64,000 bases of DNA from Okapia johnstoni (GCA_024291935.2 CM044322.1:65711405-65775404), one strand, 5' to 3'. Shown: positions 25,108 to 36,956, counted from the first letter of the stretch. The notes: generated by a model from the sequence alone, not told the origin. A program made the numbers and translations.

Positions 25108-25222
25108 GGAAGAAATGGTAACCTACTCCAATGTTCTTGCCTGCAGAATTTCATGGAGAGAGGAGCCTGGCAAGATGTATAGCCCATGGGGTCACAAGGA
25201 GTCGGACATGACTGAGTGACTA
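25108..25222 (+). mobile_element. Bov-tA SINE, 5'-truncated
   Basis: The 3' half of a SINE ('ggaagaaatggtaacctac' to 'cggacatgactgagtgac'). It lies between two simple repeats, so its insertion site was probably itself repetitive. Confidence 0.88.
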
Positions 25223-25246
25223 ACACACACACGTGTGTGTGTGTGT
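25223..25246. repeat. AC/GT palindromic repeat
   Basis: (AC)5 followed by (GT)n. Positions 25223-25242 are a perfect 20-base palindrome of alternating purine and pyrimidine. Confidence 0.95.
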
Positions 25247-27827
25247 CGATATGCATATATACATATATATATGTTTATATTTTTTAACTTTCCACTGAAG
25301 AATGGTTTAGCAGATTTCAAATACAATAGTTGGAATTAAATAATGCCTTATAATTTTCTATCTACATAGAAGACAGACAAATGGAATATTTTGCACTATT
25401 AAAAGAAAGAACAAATACTTAAAGTAATTTATGTATTGGTGGTTGAACTCAAGAATAAAGGTATCGGCATTTCAAATCAACTGATAAATGAGTGAAGAAA
25501 TTCTTCTATGATGTTTTAAAAATCCTAAGGCTTTCTTTCTGAGCTAAATTTAATGTGCTTTAAAGCTTTGAAACCACTCCCCTCAATGGTATAATTTTGT
25601 CAACGAATTTTTCAGTAACTAAAGGAGAAATGGTTTCAACACATTTTGGCAAAACACATAACTGCAGAACTGGTACTTTAATTTTGTATTTGTCAATATG
25701 GAAGATCTGATAGATTATGGGTTTTAAATATGAAAGATAAGGATTTAGGTTGACATATAATAAATATGAGCCATGCATGTATTTATAAATTGACTAGTAG
25801 CTCTATTATAATGAATACAATAAAGGAATCTTCTGAACTAAAATAATGCTAAATTAATCTTCCATGATCAGTTGCAAATTCTTATGAAAATGCACATGAA
25901 ACACCCTTAAGACAGAATTATGTATAATAATCAGCCATTTGCTAGAGTTTGCAAGGAATGTGAAATAAGACACTGAAAGGACTAAAAAGAAATTATGAGA
26001 CACTGTGTTTTGGTCTCTGTGATAGAACAGCAGACACAATAAAATAAAAGAAATTCAGAATCCAAGCCCTGAGATGAATTGAAGGAGGTTTTACAAAACA
26101 AAACAGATATTTCAGGATATCCATAGCTTGGTCCAAGTTTTTATTATTTAAAAAACTTCATTTGTTATATCTAAGCTTAAATTAGTTTTATGTTTATGGA
26201 ATTTACCATACATAACATGAAGCCATCCTAAACCAACATGATTATAACCATAAAGAATCACTACCAATTCAGTATCTCTTACTACTGTTACTGACATACA
26301 TGTTTATAATTTCTGCTGTGAATAGACTGTTTAAGTAACACTGAAATAAAAATAAAAATAACTGAAAAACTATACAATAAAAATAACTGAAAATAAATAA
26401 AATAACTGAAAAACTATACAATATTCTGTTTATTAAAAATGAAAAACAAAACAAAAAACCAAGACAATGGAAAATTCCGTGAAGTAAGTGGAATTTCAAA
26501 GCACTAGAAAGACAGAAGTATAATATATATTTTGTCTTATTTTATGGTTTTCCAGATGATGTAGAAAGAGCTTAAATTTTTGTATCAATAGATAAGGAAA
26601 ACTGTAGACACATAAACAGTATTAATAATATTTTGTAGTTTTCATCACTAACTTATGAAATAAGAGTTTAATTGATATGAATTTTAAATTTTGTTTGGGA
26701 ATTTGAGTCCTATGTCTTTATAATTTAGTGTTATGTAAATTCCTCTGTGTCTTGTCACTTATATTGCCTTCATATAGGGAGACTCAGTCCCAGGAAATTA
26801 GCTTAAATGTGGTTATAGTCTCTCTCTTCTATGAAGTTACCTATGATAATAACAGTGACACCAAGATACCATTTATTCTGATATACATTTGGGGAAATTC
26901 AATGTTCATTGGATGAAATAAAGAAGGTATTAAATATAACTTTGTTCTTACTCTTAAAAAGATGCCGGAAGGCAAAAGTGCCATTTTCTGTCAAGTACGA
27001 CTCAATTGATAGTTCACTCTTCATTCTGCACAAATGCCTCTTTTAAAATGATTCAATTCCTCTTCTCCCTCATCTTCTCTGGTCAGGCAGGAGTCATCGA
27101 GAAGGAAGATTGGCCTATTATCTTCCCACTCTGTCAGAAGCAGCACCAAGAACAGGCATGATTTTCTCATATGCTACCAGTTCAGTGCCTCATAAAACAC
27201 ATGAACTGTGCTATCTAGACTTAATTGTGCCTAGAGTAAAATGAAATGGAATGAAGTGGGCACTGAAATAATATGCTGGTATTTACACTGTCTCTCTATG
27301 TACATATCTCAATACTATAAAAGCTAAATTAGCATGTGGACTGAATTTTTTAATAGGCTTTCCCATATTTAAAAATGTAATTTGAATCTTATCTAAAATT
27401 TGAGTTGGTTATTTTTACAGGAAAGAACAGAAACAGTGAGAAAAATACATTCTGTTCACTTTGTCAGCCCCCTTATAAGTGGAAAAAGATTATTACCAGG
27501 TGTTATTATCTCTTAGATCAATTAATCTTTGGACAAAGACTGGGAGATAATTGAATGCAGCTCTCTCCCCTCTCTTCTTTAGGGTTTGAGAATGTGATTT
27601 TATGTATGCAGGCATATGACTGTGTGTCTGCATAAGTGCAGAAACCAGCTGAAGTAGAAAATATACTGTATGACAGTCTACTTTTCATGGCATTTCTGAT
27701 CTTGCCAGTTAGACAGTGAAAAAAATTATGTGAAAGTTTATTCTTGTCAGATTTCCAGACTGTTTTCCAACTAAAATTCTCAAAGCGATATAAGTGAACT
27801 ACAGAGATTTCTTTTAAATCATATATT
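25247..27827. other. AT-rich sequence with a small tandem repeat
   Basis: No transposon or gene was recognised in 2.6 kb. At about 26345-26423 a unit containing 'aaataactgaaaaactatac' occurs twice, with a shorter partial copy between them. The segment 26960-27160 is more even in composition but has no convincing frame. Confidence 0.45.
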
Positions 27828-27838
27828 AAAAATAATCT

Positions 27839-28120
27839 GCTGCCGCCGCTGTTGCTGCTAAGTTGTGTCAGTCGTGTCCGACTCTGTGTGACCCCATAGA
27901 CGGCAGCCCACCAGGCTCCGCTGTCCCTGGGATTCTCCAGGGAAGAATACTGGAGTGGGTTGACATGTCCTTCTCCAATGCATGAAAGTGAAAAGCGAAC
28001 GTGAAGTCTCTCAGTCATGTCCGACTCTTCGTGACCCCACAGACTGCATCCCACCAGGCTTCTCCGTCCATGGGAGTTTCCAGGCAAGAGTACTGGAGTG
28101 GGTTGCCAGTGCCTTCTCCG
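27839..28120 (-). mobile_element. BovA2-type SINE (dimeric)
   Basis: Minus-strand dimer with the complemented triplet tail 'ctgccgccgctgttgctgc', two cores and the 'gaaagtgaaaagcgaacgtg' linker. A perfect 11-base TSD, 'aaaaataatct', lies at 27828-27838 and 28121-28131. A long minus-strand frame through it is SINE read-through, not a gene. Confidence 0.95.
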
Positions 28121-28274
28121 AAAAATAATCTGGGGACCCATCAAATCTCTTGCTTTTTCATGTTAGCGATTAGCTTCAGTAAAATATTTATCCCTTAAGC
28201 AAAACTTATCAATAATTGGGTGCTGTTAAATCCAAACCCCAGTTGTGTAGACAGATATGAGCAGAAGGAAGAGG

Positions 28275-28276
<2 letters not shown>

Positions 28277-28310
<34 letters not shown>
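28277..28310. repeat. (AC)17 microsatellite
   Basis: Uninterrupted AC array, likely polymorphic. The next 230 bases to BovB D carry no feature I recognise. Confidence 0.97.
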
Positions 28311-28312
<2 letters not shown>

Positions 28313-28540
28313 ATACACAAAATATAAGTTGGGATAAACCAACAGAGAGATGGAGTGGTGGGTCACATCTCTGTAAAGGAGAACTCTGAACTAAAGAAAA
28401 ATGCAAGATTTCCAGGAAAAACAGCAGAGACCAAGCACTAGATGAGGAAAACAAAGGTGATGTCAAATAGGAGCAGGGAAGAGGGGCTGGGGACACCACA
28501 GCAGGAGGTATGAATTTGCCAGCTTGCCCATCTTCTAGGA

Positions 28541-29248
28541 TGAAGAAAGAGAGTGAAAAATCTGGCTTTAAACTCAGTATTACAAGAACTAAGATCATGG
28601 CATCTGGTCCCATCATTTCATGGCAAATAGATGGGGAAAAAGTGGGAGCAGTGACAGGTTTTACTTTCTTGGGCTCCAAAATCACTGCGGAGGGTGACTG
28701 CAGCCATGAAATTAAAAGATGCTTGCTCCTTGGAAGAAAAGCTGTGACAAACCTAGACAGCATATTAAAAAGCAGAGATATCACTTTGCCAACAAAGGTC
28801 CTTCTAGTCAAAGCTATGGTTTTTCCAGTAGTCATGTATGGATGTGAGAGTTGTATCATAAAGAAGGCTGAGCACCAAAGATGCTTTTGAACTGTGGTGG
28901 TGGAGAAGATTCTTGAGAGTCCCTTGGACAGCAAGGAGATCAAACCAGTCCATCCTAAGGGAAATTAACCCTGAATATTCATCGGAAGGATTGATGCTGA
29001 AGCTGCAATATGTTGGCCATGTGATGCAAAGAGCCAACTCGTTGGAAAAGACCCTGATGATGGGAAAGATTGAAGGCAAAAGAGAAGGGCAGCAGAGGAT
29101 GAAATGCTTAGATAGCATCACCAACTCAGTGGACATGAATTTGAGCAAACTTTGGGGGACAGTGGAGGACAGAGGAGCCTGGTATGCTGCAGACCATGGA
29201 GTTGCAAACAGTCACACAAAACTTAGCGACTGAAGAACAAAAACACAT
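28541..29248 (+). mobile_element. BovB LINE copy D (3' end only)
   Basis: Starts just after the RT catalytic box ('gatgaagaaagagagtg') and runs through the thumb and C-terminal region to a tail ending 'gcgactgaagaacaaaaac'. A 126-codon plus-strand frame (28510-28890) includes KSGFKLSITRTKIMASG and SKITAEGDCSHEIKRCLLLG, the BovB C-terminal signature. 5'-truncated and non-functional. No clear TSD. Confidence 0.93.
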
Positions 29249-29530
29249 TTTGTGAATCAATCAGAGGTTAAAGTCTCTTGGAAAGGAGCAACACATGAAA
29301 ACTTGTTAACAGAACTTTTGTGGACTCAGGCTGAGCAATTTGGGGTATGTAACAGTTAACTGCAGTTTCAATGGAGATTCTACCCCCTGGAAAAACTGTC
29401 TTAAAATTTAAACATGTGGTCACAAGTTAGAATATCACCATTATTTATTCTTCCAGGGATATGTTACTATCTAAGTTTCCTGAATTCCTCAAGATAGTAT
29501 GAATAATAAACAAATGTTTAATTTGAAAAG

Positions 29531-29604
29531 TTGGGTGGGCCAAAAAATTCTTTTGGGTTTTTCTCTAAGATGTATGGAAAAGCCTGAATTAACTTTTAGG
29601 TCAA
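29531..29604. mobile_element. Mariner-type miniature element
   Basis: About 74 bases with imperfect inverted ends: 'ttgggtgggccaaaaaattc' at the left, and at the right 'gaattaacttttaggtcaa', which is its approximate complement. The central 'ttttgggtttttctctaaga' matches the short palindromic mariner relic I know from ruminant genomes. It is too short to code for transposase, so it was mobilised in trans. Confidence 0.7.
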
Positions 29605-30411
29605 TGTGATAACCTCCTGCACAAAAATGTTCTAGATCCAGATGGCGAGTAAAATTCTAAGAATTAGAAAATATTTTAAGAGATAAGTGAGAAACATAAC
29701 ATGAAGAAAGTTGCCCCACTCATTCTGTAACCATGATCATTAAATGGATTTAAACAGCACAAGAAAAGAATAATATAGGAAAATGTCAATTGGAAGTATT
29801 CCTATGGAATTCTTAAAAAAAAAAAAAGTACCTACCAGAACCTCTAATAGTGTCCTAATAAAATAATATGAGTTTTTCTTCAAGAAATTGCAGACTGTAT
29901 TTTCTGAAACTCATAATATATAAATTAATAATAATCTAGAAATCTCTTTCTTGAACCAAAAGGCCAGTGCATAACCTTAAAACGCTGCCCTCTGTCCTAA
30001 CTATACAATCAGTGAAAGTTCCTGCCTGCTTTCATCTTATGACTTCCCAACCAAGTCATAGAATTCACTGTCTTGATACACAACTGAAACCTTCTTGGAG
30101 TATTGCTGTCCTCCACTGGGATTCACTATGCTCCCAGGCAGAGGCACTAGAGAATGGCTCCCTTTCAATAGCAGCTCAAATGTCATCCAACCAGGAGATG
30201 ACAGCCTGCACCCCTGTAAATAAGTGCATCCCCTGGGAGGCTTTTCTTAGGTTGGAATGACACAGTTAGTGTTCCCTTCCTTCTACAGAAAAAAGTAAAG
30301 TGTTCCCTACAGGAAAGGTACTATTAAGCTGTAGCTTGATGAACAAGTGAGGATTATTCAGTCTAATGCCTACAGAAACTGACAACAGAAAAAAAGGAGA
30401 GTTTAAGCAGA
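29605..30411. other. Sequence without recognised element
   Basis: About 800 bases. A 97-codon plus-strand frame at 29967-30260 has no motif I recognise and no codon or context support, so I do not call it a gene. Confidence 0.4.
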
Positions 30412-30518
30412 GGCTGCTAAGTCGCTTCAGTCGTGTCCGACTCTGTGTGACCCCATAGACGGCAGCCCACAAGGCTCTGCCATCCCTGGGATTCTCTAGG
30501 CAAGAACACTGGAGTGGA
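30412..30518 (-). mobile_element. BovA2 SINE, truncated
   Basis: One partial monomer in reverse ('ggctgctaagtcgcttcag' to 'caagaacactggagtgg'). Low divergence in the retained part, with no secure TSD. Confidence 0.85.
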
Positions 30519-30895
30519 GGAGAAGTGTGAAAATAAGAAGGTCTTGATTTATTCAAAAAAGTGAGGTAATAATAATAAGGACAATAAGGAATTAATGGCA
30601 TATAATAATTGAATTGTTATAGTAAAATAGAAGCTGGAGGAAAAATAATTTCAGTGTGGAGTATGTAAATAGACTTTTATGAGGATGTTGGTTCATTTGA
30701 TTTAACATATATCTACATACATATGTCTTTTTTCATGTTCTTGTTTTTTATTTAGTAGCTATGACTAGAATATGCTTCTGTGTACTAAGAATTATTGAAA
30801 AAATATGACAATTACATATAAATTTTAATTGTGTATTTAAAAAATGAATTAGGCCTATATGCCATAATGATTTATATGTGGTTGTGCATACATAT

Positions 30896-31041
30896 AGGAC
30901 TTCCCTGGTGGCTCAGACAGTAAAGCATCTGCCTATAATGCAGGAGACCTGGATTTGATCCCTGGGTAGGGAAGATCCTCTGGAGAAGGAAATGGCAACC
31001 CATTCCAGTATTCTTGCCTGGAAAATCCCATGGACGGAGGA
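30896..31041 (+). mobile_element. Bov-tA SINE lacking its 3' tail
   Basis: Full head ('gacttccctggtggctcag') and core, but it stops at 'atggacggagga' without the usual BovB-like tail. The 10-base repeat 'gcatacatat' at 30886-30895 and 31042-31051 flanks it exactly as a TSD would. Confidence 0.88.
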
Positions 31042-31051
31042 GCATACATAT

Positions 31052-31255
31052 TAGCTTTTCTGGTAGCTCAGTGGTAAAGAATACTTCTACCAATGCAGGA
31101 CAAGTGGGTTTAATTCCTGGGTCAGGAAGATCCCCTAGAGAAGGAAATGGCAATCCACTCCAGGGTTCTTGTGGGAAATCCCATGGACAAAGGAGCCTAG
31201 CAGCTACTGTCCAGGGGGTCACAAATGGTTGGACATTGCATAGTGACTAAACACC
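31052..31255 (+). mobile_element. Bov-tA SINE
   Basis: A complete but more diverged copy beginning 'tagcttttctggtagctcag' and ending 'catagtgactaaacaccaac'. It directly follows the right-hand repeat of the preceding SINE. Confidence 0.88.
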
Positions 31256-31615
31256 AACAAATGCATCCACTGGCATAGAAAATATTATAATAACATATGT
31301 ATATATTTCTTGAGAATTTTTAAAGTAATTTTAAACTTGGATATTCAGTTTCATGTTGAAGCCAAAGGAATTGATAAAAACATGAGAAGAAACATATTAG
31401 TATTAGGAAATGTTGTGTGTGCCTCTTTTATTCAAGCACTTTAAGATACTTGAGTTAAAAGTTGTACTTTAAACACAGCTCAGATTAGGCAAGCTTAATT
31501 TCTTTGATATTATATCAATGGATTAGGTACATCCAAAGGTTATAATGCCATGTTCTCTTCCTTTCATAAGAATAAGGAACAGTGGAATAAATGATATGTA
31601 AGGAAAACACTAGAC
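31256..31615. other. AT-rich spacer
   Basis: 360 bases without any recognised feature, between the SINE pair and BovB E. Confidence 0.45.
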
Positions 31616-31715
31616 CATTGAGATATGACCAAAATCAAATCCCTTATGATTATACAGTGGAAGTGAGAAATGAATTTAAGGGACTAGATCAGATAGAGTC
31701 CCTGAAGAACTACGG

Positions 31716-32129
31716 ATGAGAGTTTGCAACATTGTACAGGAGACAGGGAGCAAGATCATCCCCCAAAAAAAGAAATGCAAAAAATCAAAATGGATGTCTG
31801 AGAAGGCCTTACAAATAGCTTTGAAAAGAAGAGAAGCCAAAAGCAGAGGAAAAAAGGAAAAACATATCCATTTGAATGCAGAGCTGCAAAGAATAGCAAG
31901 GAGAGATAAGAAAGCCTTCCTCAGGGATCAATACAAAGAAATAGAGGAAAACAATAAGATGGGAAAAACTAGATATCACTTCAAGGAAATTAGAAATACC
32001 AAGGGAACATTTCATGCAAAGATGGGTTTAATAAAGGAGAGAAATAGTATGGACCTAACAGAAGCAGAAGATATTAAGAAGAGGTGGCAAGAATACACAG
32101 AAGAACTATACAAAAAAAGATCTTCATGA
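31716..32129 (+). pseudogene. BovB E linker region before RT (broken ORF)
   Basis: 137 codons of the lysine-rich region between endonuclease and RT, with KKKCKKSKWMSEKALQIALK near the start, RIARRDKKAFLRDQYKEIEE in the middle and TEAEDIKKRWQEYTEELYKK at the end. In intact BovB this continues directly into the RT. Here an extra A near 32112-32118 shifts the frame and ends it in RSS. Comparison with copy I, where the same place reads ELYKKELYDPDNHDG in frame (53826-53870), shows the break. Confidence 0.9.
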
Positions 32130-32148
32130 CCCAGATAATCATGATGGT

Positions 32149-33000
32149 GTGATCACTCACCTAGAGCCAGATATCCTGGAATGTGAAGTCAAGCAGGCCT
32201 TAGGAAACATCACTACAAAAAAAAAAAAAGGAAAAAAAAAAACTAGTGGAGAGGATGGAATTCCAGTTGAACTATTTCAAATCCTGAAAGATGATGCTAT
32301 GAAAGTGCTGCACTCAATATGCCAGCAAATGTGGAAAACTCAACAGTGGCCACAGGACTGGAAAAGATCAGTTTTCAATCCAATCCCAAAGAAAGGCAAT
32401 GGCAAAGAATGTTCAAACTGTCACACAATTCCACTCATCTCACACACTAGCAAAGTAATGCTCAAAATTCTCCAAGCCAGGCTGCTGCAATATGTGAACC
32501 GTGAACTTCTAGATTTTCAAACTGGTTTTATAAAAGGCAGAGGAACCAGAGATCAAATTTCCAACATCTGCTGGAATATCAAAAAAGTAAGAGAGTTCCA
32601 GAAAAACATCTATTTCTGCTTTATTGGCTATGCCAAAGCCTTTGACTGTGTGGATCACAATAAACTGTGGAAAATTCTGAAAGAGATGGGAATACCAGAC
32701 CACTTGACCTGCCTCTTGAGAAATCTGTATGCAGGTCAGAAAGCAACAGTTAGAACTGGACATGGAACAACAGACTGGTTCCAAATAGGAAAAGTAGTAT
32801 GTCAAGGCTGTATATTGTCACCCTGCTTATTTAACTTATATGCAGAATACATCACGAGAAACGCTGGGCTGGATGAAGCACAAGCTGGAATCAAGATTGC
32901 CGGGAGAAATAACAGTAATCTCAGATGTGCAGATGACACCACCCTTATGGCAGAAAGTGAAGAAAAACAAAAGAGCCTCTTGATGAAAGTGAAAGAGTAG
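32149..33000 (+). pseudogene. BovB E reverse transcriptase domain (broken ORF)
   Basis: 283 codons covering most of the RT palm and fingers of an RTE-clade enzyme, which would copy BovB RNA at a nicked target. Visible blocks are DGIPVELFQIL (about residue 38), FNPIPKKGNGKECSNCH, FIKGRGTRDQISNICW, AKAFDCVDHNKLW (first catalytic Asp), LLRNLYAGQ, QGCILSPCLFNLYAEY, and the catalytic box at residues 260-263. That box reads CADD instead of YADD (codon tgt at 32926-32928). An A-rich in-frame expansion lies at 32216-32242. A TAG at 32998-33000 replaces a Glu codon seen in copies H and I. Confidence 0.92.
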
Positions 33001-33964
33001 AGTGAAAAAGTTGGCTTAAAGCTCAACATTCAGAAAACAGAGATCATGGCATCCAGTCCCATCACTTCATGGCAAATAGATGGAGAAACAGTAGCAACAG
33101 TGGCAGACTTTATTTTGGGGAGCTCCAAAATCACTGCAGATGGTGATTGCAGCCATGAAATTAAAAGATGCTTACTCCTTGGAAAAAAAGTTATGACCAA
33201 CCTAGACAGCATATTAAAAAGCAGAGACATTACTTTGCCAACAATGGTCCATCTAGTCAAGGCTATGGTTTTTCCAGTGGTCATGTATTTATGTGAGAGA
33301 AAGCTGAGCGCCAAAGAATTGATGCTTTTGAACTATGGTGTTGGAGAAGACTCTTGATAGTCCCTTGGACTGCAAGGAGATCCAATGAGTCCATCCTACA
33401 GGAAATCAGTTTGAATGTTCATTGGAAGGACTGATGTTGAAGCTGAAACTCCAATACTTTGGCCACCTGATGTGAAGAGCTGACTCATTTGAAAAGACCC
33501 TGATGCTGGGAAAGATTGAAGGTGAGAGGAAAAGGGGATGACAAAGGATGAGATGGTTGGATGGTATCACCAACCTAATAGACATGAGTTTGAGTAAACC
33601 CTAGGAATTGGTGATGGACAGGGAGGCCTGGCATGCTGCAGTCCATGGGATCGCAGAGTTGGACATGACTGAGCGACTGAACTGAACTGAAGGAAGGGGC
33701 TATCTTTGCTAAATTATCAGTACCTGATAACTAGAGAAATCTATTGATAGAGAAAGCTTTTTAATAATTTGTATAATGTTCATGTTTTTAAGTAAAATAC
33801 ATAAATTTTAAGACTGAACAAGAAGGCACATAGTAAAATTTTGGATCTAATTATTGAATTCTGTTTATGGTATTCCAGATTTTATATTCAAATCATTTTT
33901 TCCTAAAACAAAAACAGCAAGGATAAAAATAACCTTGGCTCAAACTTTCTTCAATATATAGGGA

Positions 33965-34320
33965 GACATTCAGTCATTTGGTCATGTTTGACTCTGCGAC
34001 CCCGTGGACTGCAGCACAGCAAGCTTCCCTGTCTTTCACTATCTTCCAGAGTTTGCTCAAACGTATGTCCTTTGAGTCAGTGATATCATCCAAACATTTC
34101 ATCCTGTATCACCCATTTCTCCTGTCCTCAATCTTTTCCAGCATCTGAGTCTTTTACAATGAATTGGTTCTTCATATCAGATGGCCAAAGTAGTGGAGCT
34201 TCAGTTTTAGCATCAATCCTTCCAATGAATATTCATAGTTGATTTCCTTTAGGATTGACTGCTTTGATCTCCTTGCTATCCGAGGGATTCTCAAGTCTTC
34301 TCCAGTATCACATTTCAAGT
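33965..34320 (-). mobile_element. BovB LINE copy F (3' end)
   Basis: Minus-strand 3' end: 'cattcagtcatttggtcatg' is the complemented tail, then 'actgcagcacagcaagc', 'catatcagatggccaaag', and a truncated end at about 34320. It is clearly more diverged than copies E and G, so it is older. No TSD was defined. Confidence 0.88.
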
Positions 34321-34345
34321 TTTTAAAGGATATTAGTATAAATTC

Positions 34346-34480
34346 AGTTCAGGATGGGGAACACGTGTACAACCATGGCTGATTCATGTCAACGTATGGC
34401 AAAAACCACTACAATATTGTAAAGTATTAGCCTCCAATTAAAATAAATAAAATAATTAAAAAAATAAAAATAAATAAAAT
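34346..34480 (+). mobile_element. L1 3' tail (ruminant type)
   Basis: 'ttcaggatggggaacacgtg', 'ggctgattcatgtcaacg', 'ttgtaaagtattagcctcc', then an A-rich tail. This is the terminal 3' UTR of a ruminant L1, strongly 5'-truncated. Confidence 0.88.
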
Positions 34481-34605
34481 CAAGTAGAATACCCTAAGCA
34501 GTAAATTATCACAAAGTGGACAATGTGCATTAAACACTTGCATCATTTATTCCACACCCATACAAATTTTGATTGCTTTGTAGATTCAGTATTATTTTAT
34601 ATAAT

Positions 34606-34950
34606 CATTCAGTTCAGTTCAGTCTCTCAGTCATGTCCGAATATTTGTGACCCCATTGACTGCAGCATGCCAGGCTTCCCTATCCATCACCAACTCCTGG
34701 AGCTTGCTCAAACTCATGTCCATTGAGTTGGTGATGTCATCCAGCCATCTCATTCTCTGACATCCCTTTCTCCTCCTGCCTTCAAACTTTCCCAGCATCA
34801 AGGTCTTTTCCAATGAGTCTGCTCTTTGCATCAGATGGCCAAAATACTGGAGCTTCAGCATCGGTTCTTCCAATGAATATTCAGGGTTGATTTTCTTTAG
34901 AATTGACTGGTTTGATCTCCTTGCTGTGCAAGGGACTCTCAAGGATCTTA
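34606..34950 (-). mobile_element. BovB LINE copy G (3' end)
   Basis: Minus-strand 3' end from the 'cattcagttcagttcagtc' complemented tail to a truncation at 'ggactctcaaggatctta'. A 9-base TSD, 'ttatataat', lies at 34597-34605 and 34951-34959. Less diverged than copy F, 280 bases to its left. Confidence 0.93.
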
Positions 34951-34959
34951 TTATATAAT

Positions 34960-36765
34960 ATAAATACCATTTCAAATAATTGATAATAAATTATTTAATG
35001 GTGCTGGGATAGTTGTGAAGAACTCCTTTTTAATTGAGACACAGAAATTATAATAAAACTAATCTTCAAATAAATTTACATGGCATCTCTAAATTATGTC
35101 ATAAAAAAGAAGAAATAGCTGTAAATTTTTCAGATACACTGGCTAGTTTCAACATTTCAAAACAAAACAGTTAAAACAAAACAAAATACAAACTAAAATA
35201 GAACAACTTAAAACATACAATGAAGCTATGTTTAGCCAGAAGAGGTAATTATAACTACAAAAATTATTTCTGTCCAGGAAACAAGCAATTGCAGACTCAA
35301 AAGGGAAATGATATTCTGAAAAATATTTGCAAAACAAAAAATGTTTAGAGAAGAGTTATTATATTTAATACATTAAAATGTTTTAAATTAATTTAAAGAT
35401 AAAATTGAGCAAAGGACATGAGCCAATGATTCACAGAAAAACCAATACTGGAGAGTCATGAAAAATATTGTAACTAGTAGATTAATAAATTCTGATGATG
35501 ATTTCTTCAAATTTCAACTTGGCAAATATAGAAAAATTCCGACAAGATTATAAAATGCAAGCACAGAATTACAAAGAAACACTATTTTAATTCACCCAAC
35601 TCGTTAGAAATTTGGGTATTTTCCTTTTCATAAAGAGTCTATTAAAATTAACAACCCATAAAGTTCTCAGTGATCCTATGCCAGGTCACCATCTGAAGAT
35701 AACCTTTGCTTGTAGCATTAGCACTAAATAGTTGAAATATACCTGCATACAAATTGCCTTTTGGTCATGATGTTATAACAGGGTCAAGGAGAAATTTGTT
35801 CTTTTAAAAAATTAATACACACATGTTACATATTTATAAACCTAAGCAATGATTTGAATGTACCAGATAAGTGGTGGTATTATCTTCATATTAAACAGGC
35901 AGCTGAGGCCACGAGAGCTTAAGAAATGCACATAAAGACACAATAAATTGAACTAAAAGTTAAATATAGATTAGTTTTTTATAAGTAATATATGTGTGTG
36001 TATCTGTGTGAAGTTATAAAGCTTAATTAACTGCCTTGGGAAAAGTTATTCAATCAATTTGTTTTATGCAGAAATGTCATATGTTTATCAAACTTAACTC
36101 ACTGAATATTTAAATGTGATTTTTGGTTGCAAAGAGCAACAGATTGTGACATTATATTCTTCATGTTATGTTATAAACTTTTTTCACATTTAAAAATCTT
36201 TAAACATTTTTTGTTTTATTTTAAAAATTGCATTTTTAAAACACTTTATATTTTAAAAATATTAGCTTATTCAAAATATGTTGTCCTGTTTCTCAAATCA
36301 GGAAAATCAGATGATCTGCTACTACAGTAGACACTATTTTGCTGATAGATGCATTAAAAAAGAAGAGTCTGAAGACAAAGAAAATTTCTCTTCAAATATT
36401 GTGAGTCTAGATTTGAAAGAGCTTCTGAATTATTTTAATTGGGTTTTACTCCCTAGTGAAATCAAATGCCTGTCTTTATGAAAGAGGACAACTGAGCTAG
36501 TAAATTATTGAAGCTACAAAACTAGAATCTAGTGGAAAATTCACAATTTTAAGCACAGCAGTATAATTCTGGCAAGAATTAAAGGGCAGATTATGAGTTG
36601 CACATAAATAATGATAATAATCAGAGCTTAAATATATGCATTCTTTAGGCACTAAATAAATGCTTCTCAGCTGCTTGAAGTGCCAATTTTGGAAGGAGAT
36701 GATCATTGTGACTGACCACAGTGTATGAAAATAAATTCATTACTCACTGAATGATTTTATTGAAC
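34960..36765. other. AT-rich sequence with a likely MIR core
   Basis: 1.8 kb, mostly without recognised features. A MIR core appears at 35870-35960 (separate entry). Short open frames (60-70 codons) near 36127-36481 show no motif. Confidence 0.4.
35870..35960 (-). mobile_element. MIR core fragment
   Basis: 'ttatcttcatattaaacagg' followed by 'gctgaggccacgagagctta' and 'agaaatgcacataaag' corresponds to the complement of the MIR core (usual form: fraction of bases near 'aggctcagagaggttaag'). Diverged, recognised by block order only. Confidence 0.5.
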
Positions 36766-36956
36766 AGCTACCAGTATAGGAGACGAGATGTAAGAGACAT
36801 GGGTTCAATCCCTGGGTCGGGAAGATCCTGGAGGAGGGCAACGGCAACCCACTCCAATATTCTTGCCTGGAGAATCCTATGGACAGAGGAGCCTACCAGG
36901 CTACAGTTCATAGGGTGACAAAGAGTCCAACACTGCTGAAGCGACTTAGCATGCAC
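36766..36956 (+). mobile_element. Bov-tA SINE
   Basis: Plus-strand copy with a decayed head and a well-kept core ('gggttcaatccctgggtcgg' to 'actgctgaagcgacttagc'). No TSD was identified. Confidence 0.88.

Larger units (their letters stand above)
31616..33693 (+). mobile_element. BovB LINE copy E (best-preserved RT region)
   Basis: Starts in the linker after the endonuclease ('aaatcaaatcccttatgat') and runs to 'gcgactgaactgaactgaa'. It holds the two longest RT pieces in the window (31716-32129 and 32149-33000). The 5' UTR and endonuclease are absent. It is inactivated by a one-base frameshift in an A run near 32112-32118, by a stop at 32998-33000, and by a changed catalytic box. The TSD could not be defined. 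Confidence 0.95.

Noticed and set aside
27518..28144. 208-codon open frame on the minus strand
   Set aside because: Its first half is the translated BovA2 SINE and the rest has no motif or gene context.
28311..28943. 210-codon open frame on the minus strand
   Set aside because: It lies antisense to BovB D and its upstream flank; BovB is coherent on the plus strand there.
29967..30260. 97-codon plus-strand frame
   Set aside because: No motif and no context; not distinguishable from a random frame.
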